Source: Mesostigma viride
Taxonomy: Eukaryota > Streptophyta > Mesostigmatophyceae > Mesostigmatales > Mesostigmataceae
Assembly (NCBI GenBank): GCA_009746045.1
Contig: RPFO01001969.1
Coordinates: forward strand, 2,501-66,500
Direction: 5' to 3'
DNA length: 64,000 nucleotides
In this document: piece after piece, positions 23,001 to 32,700 of the stretch
How the letters are laid out: every line of letters starts with the position of its first letter
Position numbering within the stretch: the stretch's first letter is position 1
Made by a program: the position numbers and the translations under genes
Notes under the pieces: model-generated
Databases searched by the model: none
What the model was told of the DNA's origin: nothing
The model's input: the letters and a program-made list of their open reading frames with translations, nothing else

Positions 23001-25422
23001 ACTGGTGGTACAAACATGGTATGGAGTTAAATAAAGAAGTAAGTGCAGGAAGCAAAGTTATTTTAGACACCAAACATGGTATGGAGTTAAATAAAGAAAT
23101 AAGTACAGGAAGCAAAGTTATTGGTATGGAGTTAAATAAAGAAATAAGTACAGGAAGCAAAGTTATTTTAGACACCACACATACCACCATGATGCCACCC
23201 ACACTACAAGTACAGTACAACTATGAAGTATCAGATAAATAATGCATAGCAACATGGTGGTCTCATAGGCACAACAGGGAGATGTTTTTTATCACAGCCT
23301 TTCATATTAAACCCACCCACAACTACCACACAACTACCACAAAGCCACCCCGACAACGGCTAAAACCACAAGCAGCATCAGGAGTCGACAGGGAGACGTC
23401 ACGCGGGCGCACCTTGGCTTCTCCTCCATGGCAATAGCACAAATATCACACAAAACCATCCGCACGTATAATTGGAAGCCATCCACAAGTGCTATAGGAA
23501 GCCATCCACAAGTGCCATAGGAAGCCATCCACAAGTGCTATAGGAAAGCATCCACAAGTGCTATGGGAAGCCATCCACAAGTGCTATGGGAAGCCATCCA
23601 CAAGTGCTATAGGAAGCCATCCACAAGTGCTATAGGAAAGCATCCACAAGTGCTATAGGAAGCCATCCACAAGTGCTACAGGAAGCCATCCACAAGTGCC
23701 ATAGGAAGCCATCCACAAGTGCTATAGGAAGCCATCCACAAGTGCTATAGGAAGCCATCCACAAGTGCTATAGGAAGCCATCCACAAGTGCTACAGGAAG
23801 CCATCCACAAGTGCTATAGGAAGCCATCCACAAGTGCTATAGGAAGCCATCCACAAGTGCTATAGGAAGCCATCCGCAAGTGCTATAGGAAGCCATCCAC
23901 AAGTGCTGTAGGAAGCCATCCACAAGTGCTATGGGAAGCCATCCACAAGTGCTATAGGAAGCCATCCACAAGTGCTATAGGAAGCCATCCACAAGTGCTA
24001 TAGGAAGCCATCCACAAGTGCTGTAGGAAGCCATCCACAAGTGCTATAGGAAGCCATCCACAAGTGCTACAGGAAGCCATCCACAAGTGCTACAGGAAGC
24101 CATCCACAAGTGCTATAGGAAGCCATCCACAAGTGCTATAGGAAGCCATCCACAAGTGCTACAGGAAGCCATCCACAAGTGCTATAGGAAGCCATCCACA
24201 AGTGCTATAGGAAGCCATCCACAAGTGCTACAGGAAGCCATCCACAAGTGCTATGGGAAGCCATCCACAAGTGCTGTAGGAAGCCATCCACAAGTGCTAT
24301 AGGAAGCCATCCACAAGTGCTACAGGAAGCCATCCACAAGTGCTACAGGAAGCCATCCACAAGTGCTATAGGAAGCCATCCACAAGTGCTATAGGAAGCC
24401 ATCCACAAGTGCTACAGGAAGCCATCCACAAGTGCTATAGGAAGCCATCCACAAGTGCTATAGGAAGCCATCCACAAGTGCTATAGGAAGCCATCCACAA
24501 GTGCTATGGGAAGCCATCCACAAGTCCTATAGGAAGCCATCCACAAGTGCTATAGGAAGCCATCCACAAGTGCTATAGGAAGCCATCCACAAGTGCTATA
24601 GGAAGCCATCCACAAGTCCTATAGGAAGCCATCCACAAGTGCTATGGGAAGCCATCCACAAGTGCTATAGGAAGCCATCCACAAGTGCTGTATTAAACAA
24701 TCCACACCCATGCTACGACCCCATCGTGGGCGCACCTTGGCCTTCCCCTCTCTGCGTGTGCGCCGCGCATGATCCTTGCAGTGGCGGTCCAGCTCCGACG
24801 TGAGCGCGTCCAGGCCAACGAGCGCGTCGTTGCGCAGGTGGCCAAAGGGCATGTGCAGGGAGTGGGTGACGACACCCTTGGGGATGCTGCCCTTGACGTC
24901 GTCGGGCAGGTTGCCGGCGAGCCAGGCGACCAGGGCGGCACGGCCGCCAGCGATGCTGCGCTCACGGGCCTCGTCGGGTCGACTGCTCAGGAGGGTGGTG
25001 ATCGCCAGGTGGAGCAGCCCCGTTACCTCTCTCGCTCTGGCTTTTTTTCCGGGCTTTTCCCTGAACTTCTCTGTCTGGCGCCGCTGCTTCTCGGCCTTGC
25101 CCAGCGCGTCCAGCTCTTCCATGGGCGAGGCCAGTGCCGGCAGGTCGTCGTCGACGATCTGCGTCCAACGTACATCGAGGGAGCGTTGGATTATTCCCTC
25201 TGCAAATGCAGCCTTCATGTGAGGAGGCATCTGGCCACACAGCCAAGTGAAGAGGGCAGCGCGGCCTCCATCGCGAGCTATGCTCCGAGCTTCTTCGGCG
25301 TGGCTGTGCAGCTGATGAGCAGCCGCAAGAAGCTCGGCATCCCGAGCCTCCTTGACCTTAAGCTTCCCTTGGGCTTCCGACACGGTTACTATCCTTGACG
25401 AAGTTGTTTGGAGATTATACGA
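20031..25422 (-). CDS. Gene with three tandem helical modules; unknown function
   Basis: Not recognised as a known family. Proposed exons on the minus strand: 25422-24736 (687 nt, phase 0; acceptor ttctcag, donor gtgcgc), 22436-21361 (acceptor accctgacag, possible donor gtacgt), 20477-20031 (acceptor ccacgtgcag, stop TAG, phase 0). A module of roughly 80-100 aa repeats three times: GGRAALFTWLCGQMPPHMKA, GGRAALVAWLAGNLPDDVKG and GRPGLSRWLCDHLPDGLRER, each followed by a mostly charged, predicted helical stretch, two ending in LDRHC or LDRRC. The third module starts exactly at an exon boundary. The middle of exon 2 is acidic and Gln/Gly/Ala-rich, with VASTDAVASTDAV-type repeats. The last exon has a likely coiled coil (LDLVAFMLEQNQRVRDTQQE) and an Ala-rich tail. 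The phase from exon 2 (two extra nt) to the last exon (phase 0) does not fit, so another exon or donor is missing. The upstream start is unknown. Confidence 0.55.
20742..21200. repeat. 12-bp array, then poly-C, (CCCA)n and (CCCG)n tracts
   Basis: 20742-20826: seven copies of cgcaagcaaatg/cgcaagcaaacg. 20968-21200: a C-run, then cccacc, cccgcc and cccacc blocks. All fall in the putative last intron of the module gene. The minus (sense) strand is G-rich and could form G-quadruplexes in pre-mRNA. Confidence 0.93.
22437..23480. other. Intron sequence of the module gene with short repeats
   Basis: 22500-22640 has repeated ggcaaaagcagcag/agcagctac motifs. 23022-23180 holds two and a half copies of a unit with ggtatggagttaaataaaga and aagtacaggaagcaaagtta. 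23395-23430 contains a degenerate copy of the exon end and donor of the exon ending at 24736 (gaagccaag|gtgcgcccgcg). No other coding signal. Confidence 0.6.
23470..24692. repeat. 23-bp satellite array, about 53 copies
   Basis: Unit aagccatccacaagtgctat plus agg; period 23 throughout. Variants are limited to tat/tac/tgt/tgg at one position and rare gtcctat or aaagcat. It sits in an intron of the module gene, between the true donor at 24735 and a decayed copy of that donor near 23415. There are no unique spacers, so it is not a CRISPR array. Confidence 0.98.
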
Positions 25423-26774
25423 CTGAGAAGCACCCTCTTATTTCAAGGGTGATGAGTTATCACACCCATCACGGCCAACCAAATAATGGGAGGTATACTC
25501 TTCAAAAATACGTAACGACATGCTGCTTGCTCTCCAGCACTACTAAGAATTTTTCTCAGATGTTGACAGGACAGGACAGGGCATACCACTCGTTACCTGG
25601 GTCTAGCGAATCAGACACTGCTGCCGACAATCTGTCGCACGCCTCGCTCCGCAGTTTGCCTAACCCTGTTAGACGCGTGCGTACAGCGCTGCACTTTCAA
25701 AGCAAGCAAACAGCAGTCAGACTGCTAGTACTGGTAACTACACACGCCAGAAAATTGAAGTATTTACCGACTGTTTCCGGGCGTGAGCAGCTACAATCGT
25801 GAGCGTGAATCCGCTGCGGCGCCGTTATTTTCTCTTCGTCTCCAAACCCTCCATAGCCCCAGAGTAGGCACTGCCAACTGTGACAGGCTCGATAGCCTGA
25901 CGCCTACCGGCGACGGTCAGTCAGTTCAGTCAGTCTTCTGACGCTACGCGGCTACGGCCGCTTGCCGCCTATCACCCTATACACTACTAAACCTAAAGCG
26001 CAGCCGCAGCACAAATCTTGCTGACGCTATTTCGGACGGCTTTCGGCGTTCAGCCACTCAACCGCCCGACGTACAGTCCTTTTGACAAATCAGCTGCGAC
26101 CCATTCATTTTAAACCAATCACGAAAACGTAAACACCACTGCGTCAATATTTTCAGGGTTTGTGACCGTTACATTCAGGTGGGCCAATTTGGCTGAGGAA
26201 AGTACGCCCAGGAGCCAAACTCTGCGATGTCCTGCGTTCTGGAGCGCCAGGCATAACCGTCGCAAACGTTTAGGCTGTTGGACCAAACTTTTTCCAGTCA
26301 AAACCGTCGCAAACGTTTAGGCTGTTGGGCCAAACTTCTTCCAGTCAAAACCGTCGCAAACGTTTAGGCTGTTGGACCAAACTTCTTCCAGTCAAAACCG
26401 TCGCAAACGTTTAGGCTGTTGGACCAAACTTCTTCCAGTCAAAACCGTCGCAAACGTTTAGGCTGTTGGACCAAACTTTTTCCAGTCAAAACCGTCACAA
26501 ACCGTACAAACTGGAGGGTCCCCCGCCCGCTAGAAAACGATTCCTGCGAACGCGGTGATAGCCCCCGGGTATCATCCCGCGCGCCTCACGCTCTCGTGCA
26601 TCCGGGCGGTTTCAACCAATCACGAAAACGTCACACCACGGTTCACCGCGGGCAAACCTGTATAGTACTAGAGTTCGACCAAACTTTCCATTGGCGAAGT
26701 CGTTACGAACCGTACAAACGGTTGATCGTTTCAGGAGCTCTTTCAGGCGCACGGGTCAACCAGGAGCTGAACTA
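25423..26774. repeat. Intergenic or 5' region with 46-bp tandem repeat
   Basis: 26255-26500 carries about five copies of a 46-bp unit (cgtcgcaaacgtttaggctg, ttggaccaaacttcttccag). A related 18-mer, aaccaatcacgaaaacgt, occurs at about 26114 and 26616 on either side. No exon recognised between the module gene and the 3' end of the zinc-knuckle gene, so promoter elements of the module gene may lie here. Confidence 0.7.
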
Positions 26775-29700
26775 CTAGTTCGCGAGCTCTGCTGCGCGGC
26801 TGCAGGTTGCGGGCCTCGTCACTGACTCATTGTCCGTGTCCTTGGCAAGTGAGTTGCCCTCTCTATATATTCTAACATGGCTACATAGAATACAAGACAG
26901 GTAAGGGCGATGTTGGGTAAGAGCAATATAGGTAAAGGTTTTAGTATCTTATAAAGGCTACATATAACTCAATCCGGTAAGGGCAATGTTGGGTAAGAGC
27001 AATATTGGTAAAGACTACACTATCTCATACCTGGCAGTCGCGCGCGATGTGGCCTGGCTCAGGGCACCGGTAGCACACGATGGGTTTCCGGTCGGTGCTC
27101 AGCCGCGGCGTCTTGGACCAGGCGCCCGCCATGGTGGACTTGGGCTTGGGGCACTCCTGTGGCAAATACAAGGGAGGGCCGGGGGGCAGGGGAACAGTTA
27201 CGCGTCGAAGAAGGCAGGGATTACATGAGAGGGCTTGGGGTGCTCCTGTCAAGGACTAGGGCTTCGCAAGGCAGCCCCCATTGGCCGTACTTGTTGGACA
27301 AAAGGTGGGGGGCCAGGAGTGCAGGGGAACCGTAAGGGCCCAATGAAGCATGCCTTGCCCTGTTTACATAGTCGTGTTATATCACATAACGATAGCATGC
27401 CTTGCCTTGTTTACATAGTCGTGTTATATCACATAACGATAGCATGCCTTGCCCTGTTTACATAGTCGTGTTATATCACATAACGATAGCATGCCTTGCC
27501 TTGTTTACATAGTCGTGATATATCATATAATGATGTCATTAAAGGGCTTGGGGCACTCCTGTCCAAGAGCGAGGGGGGGGCAGGAGTACAGGGGGGCCGT
27601 AAGAGACTTCTGGCGCATGCCTCGCCTTGATTGTGCTTCGCTTGGATTGTGCCTCGCCTTGATTAAGCCTCGCCTTGATTATGCCTCGCCTTGATTAAGC
27701 CTCCGCTTTGATTGTGCCTCGCCTTGATTATACAAGGCAAGGCATGCTTCGTTGGGCTTGGGACGCTCGTGCGCTACGCGAGCTGGAAGAGGACAGACAG
27801 TATGGGGAAGGAGAAGACACTATGTAAGAAGAAACTATGTAATAAGACACCATGTAAGAAGACACTATGTAAGAAGATACTATGTAAGAAGACACCATGT
27901 TAGAAGACACTATGTAAGAAGACACTATGTAAGAAGACACTATGTTAGAAGACACTATGTAAGAAGACACTATGTAAGAAGACACCATGTAAGAAGACGC
28001 TATGTAAGAAGACACTATGTAAGAAGACACTATGTAAGAAGACACCATGTAAGAAGACAGTATGTAAGAAGACACTATGTAAGAAGGCAACATGTAAGAA
28101 ACTGAAGAAAGGCTGTATGGGGAAAGAGATGAAATGTGTGCTAAGAGATAGTATGTGGATACTATCTATGACAAATATATATCCCTGAAGAGCGATACAC
28201 CTGGCGGGATGGTACCACAGCAGACTGAGCAACGAATATATGCATAGCAGACATAGGAGACAAAATAGGACATGCGTGGACGGTGGATTGCAGAACATGT
28301 CTACCCGACCCCCCAACCTCCCTTCGTGCAATAAGCAACCCCAGGAGACCGTTCAGCCTCGAGCCAAGACAGTGACAGGAGGCAGCTACAAGAGAATATT
28401 GTTAGAGACCGTACAGCCTCGGGAGAAGACAATGGCAGGAGGCAGCTACAAGAGATTACCATTAGAGATAGAAGCGCCCTGGAGTGACAAGAGACGAACA
28501 TGGTTCACCTTGCCTTAATGGCTGAGTCTCCAAAGAAGAATTCACCTCGCCCCAATGGCCAGGCCTCTAAATAAGGCCCTACCATGCCTCAAAGGCTCCA
28601 CGGTCCTCACCTCGTCCCAATGGCCAGGTCTCTAAATAAGGCCCTACCTTGCCCCAAAGGCTCTACGGTCCTCACCTCGCCCCAATGTCCAGGCCTCTAA
28701 ATAAGGCCCTACCTTGCCCCAAAGGCTCTATGGTCCTCACCTTGCCCCAGTGACCGCTGCCCCCGCAGTTGTAGCAAGACAGCTGCGGCTCTTCCCCCCG
28801 CGCCCCTTTGCTCTTCTTGCCCTCACACGCCAGGTGGCCCTTGACGCCGCACACGTAGCACTTGACCTTCTGCACTTCGACGTGAGGCATGGGGCGTGAG
28901 GCATGAGGCATGGGGCCTGAGGCATGAGGCATGAGGCACGAGGCATGGTGCATGGGGCAACACAAGCTCATTTTCTTCAGTAAATGCACTGCCCTCCTTG
29001 CCACTATGGATACGCTAGGAAAAGCTGGATTTGTCTTCTATATGGGCCGTACCACTGAGCTAAAAATAGGGATGTATGGCCTCTACGGTCAGTGTGAATA
29101 GACTACTTGACCTGGCTGCGCAGCCTTCTCTATGGCCATTACCTAGTCAATCACCCATAAGCGTATCGCCACAGCATCATCGAAAGCACCACAGGGGCCT
29201 ACGCAAGCACCACAGGGGTCTAAAGAGCTTTCATCGTGATGATAATAATCGCATGAGGTAGTATAGCGGTAGCGGTAGTGGCTAAGGTAGCAAAAACAGC
29301 AGCATCCTGTGAACTAATCCCCACTCCACTGCACTTCATACTTCACAACATGGGATGGCGATCGCACACACGCACATTCATAACAATCACGACACTGAAA
29401 ACCACGCACAAGCGCACGCATTCACTCTTGAACATGAGGGACTGTGTGTCAAAAGATGCCTGAGCTGTGCTCGTGTTAATGCTACAACACAACATTTTTT
29501 TAATGAGCTATAACACCGCGGAGGCGTCGATGCAGAAGTACCCCTATTATGCTAGCCACCGCGTGGGCGGAACATAAAATGAAGTATCCCTATCATTATG
29601 CTAGCCGCTGCATGGACGGCACAGGAAATAGACCTTACAAGCCAACACTACTGATTCCCGATAATGCCACAGCACTACCGGATATCAAAGCTATCCTCAC

Positions 29701-32700
29701 CCACACCCGGATATCAAAGCTAACGCACAAGTTGAATCAGTTACACGTTAATCCATTACACCTTAGTCGATTACGCCTCTACTTCCTACACACTCATCCA
29801 TTACAGCACCATTGAGCACAACAATGCAAGGCCCGTGTGCATACACGACATCAACGTCGGCTAGCCACGGCACTCGCGCAGGCATCGAGCACAACGATGC
29901 AAGGCCCCTGTGGATTCAAAAAATACACCAGCCACACCGCTAATGTAGGCCCTGCAGCAGTTAATTAACCGCGACATCAGTTAATTAAGGCCGGTAACGC
30001 CAACTAACCGCGGCATCAGTTAATTAAGGCCGGTAACACCAACTAACCACGACATCAGTTAATTAAGGCCGGTAACGCCAACTAACCGCGACATCAGTTA
30101 ATTAAGGCCGGTAACGCCAACTAACCGCGACATCAGTTAATTAAGGCCGGTAACGCCAACTAACCGCGACATCAGTTAATTAATAAGGCCGGTAACACCA
30201 ACTAACCGCGACATCAGTTAATTAAGGCCGGTAACGCCAACTAACCGCGACATCAGTTAATTAAGGCCGGTAACGCCAACTAACCGCGACATCAGTTAAT
30301 TAAGGCCGGTAACGCCAATCAAGCGCGACATCAGTTAATCAAGGCCGGTAACACCAACTAACCGCGACATCAGTTAATTAAGGCCGGTAACGCCAACTAA
30401 CCGCGACATCAGTTCATTAAGGCCGGTAACGCCAACTAACCGCGACATCAGTTAATTAAGGCCGGTGACGCCAACTAACCGCGGCATCAGTTAATTAAAG
30501 CCGGTAACGCCAACTAACCGCGACATCAGTTAATTAAGGCCGGTAAAACCAAGTAACCGCGACATTAACTAACTACGATACCAGCCAGCGATGACATCAG
30601 TTTACCATTAATTACCCACGATACCAGGTAATAACTACATCAGTTTACCATTAATTACCCACGAAACCAGGTAGCAACTACATCAGTTTACCATTAATTA
30701 CCCACGAAACGAGGTAGTAACTACATCAGTTTACCATTAATTACCCACGAAACGAGGTAGTAACTACATCAGTGTACGGCCGCGCCACCAACTGCCCGCA
30801 CCCACATTCGCCTCAACCCACCCTTCCATCCTGCATTCATCCTGGCACGCAAAGCCCACCCTGAGATCCGACGGCAGGTACTCCGCGTCGCACGCCGCCA
30901 GCTCATGCCCCTTGCGCCCGCACCGCAGGCACGTGACCCCCCCTCCGCCCCCCCCTCCGCACCCCCCCCGATCCCCTTTGAGATCCACGTGTTCGAGCGC
31001 CTCTTGTTGGGGCAGTTGCGTGTGGCGTGGCCGGCTTTGCTGCAGAGGAAGCAGAGGCTGTTGGGGCACTTGGCGCGGGCGTGGCCGAACTGGCCGCACA
31101 GGAAGCAGGGCCGCTGCTTGGCCGGCTGGGAGCAGTCGCGCGACAGGTGCCCCGTCTGGCCGCAGTTGTAGCAAGAGACGCCGCCTCCTTGGTCGCCGAG
31201 GGCGTCAAAGTAGCGGGGCATGCGCTGGGGGCGATGGGGGAAGGTGGGTGGTCAAGGATAAGGGAGGGTTGGGTTAGGAGGTGGCAGGTAGAGGCAGAGA
31301 GAAGAGAGAAACAAGCGCAGAGGGGTACCTTCCCACAGCCTCATCTTTTCGAGGCTCGAGGTTGGACGCGTATTTCTAGGGGAAAGGGCATGCACGCCAA
31401 GCAAGAAAAGGTAGCATTGGTGGGTGGCACTTGAGAGGGAAGAGAGGAGGGGATGATAAGAATATGGGAAGGGAGGGAAAAGGAAGGGAAGGGAGGAGGG
31501 GAAGGGAGGGAAAAGAAAGGGAAGGGAGGAAGGGAGGGAAAAGGAAGGGAAGGGAGGAGGGGAAGGGAGGGGGGGTGGAGGAGAGGCCAAAGATGACAGG
31601 AGGTGGAGTATGTCAGCAATTCTTGGGGGAAGTGGGGGAAAGGCGGAAGGGAGAAACGAGGAATAGAACATCTGCAAGGGACGGGAAGGTTAGTCACCCG
31701 ATTCAAGGGTGGGTAGCCTGGTTATTGGGGGGGGGGGGGGGAGGCGAGTGGAACGTGTCGGGTGGATCTGCTTGATGTCGGGTTGGCGCTTGGCAGCTCT
31801 TGTGGGGAAGCGCACGCAAGCAAAGGGGGAGTGATAAGGGTTTCGAGAGAATTCTGCTTTTCCCCTTCTTCTTTTTCTTGGTGGCAGGAGGGAACTTGGC
31901 TGCCACTCAAGTAAGTTACTAGATTGGTCAAGTAAAACGCAGGTTTGCCCTTTGATTGCCTTGCCAACACACCAGCCATAGCCATGTACTGAACGAATAC
32001 AGAGTTGGTTTGTGGCACCCTAGATGGCGGTCGATGCTCGCTGCTATAGTGACTGTAGCGAGTATCACAAGCTACTGCAGTGTGATCATGTGACCAAATA
32101 CCCTCCCGAGCAGCTGTTAGGGATTTTAGCTTTAGTTGGCCTCATCCCGCCCAGCGCGTCTACAATACCCACTTTGCTACACAATGACTGTAGTGGCCAG
32201 CCACCCCTGATGTGGCCAGCCACCCCTGATGTGGCCAGCCACCCCTGATGTGACCGGCCACCCCTGATGTGACCGGCCAGCCCTGGCAGTGACCGGCCAG
32301 CCCCTCACCAGCAGCTTTTTCATTTCCAGGTTCTTGTCCTCGTCCGCGTCCGGCTCCTCCAGGGTGCCACCTGCAGGGTTGACCGGCGTGCTTGCAGCCA
32401 GCACCTGCCCCCACCCCACCCCGACCAATCATATCCCAGGAAAGGGTACAGAAAAGGGTACGGGGTAGGGTACAGGAATAGGTGTGCAAGTACGGGAATA
32501 GGCGCGCAAGTACAGGAATAGGTGTGCAAGTACAGGAATAGGTGCGCAAGTACAGGAATAGGTGTGCAAGTACAGGAATAGGTGTGTGGCATGGCGCGGT
32601 GTCATGGCCATGCTGGCAACCGGCTCCTCCCCTCACCCCAACTGCTCCTATTCCCTTACAGGTGTGAGACTCGTGGAATAGGCACGATTCGGCACTGCAG

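Noticed and set aside
23470-24692. CRISPR-like regular array
   Set aside because: Continuous 23-bp units with no unique spacers, in a eukaryotic intron; it is a minisatellite.
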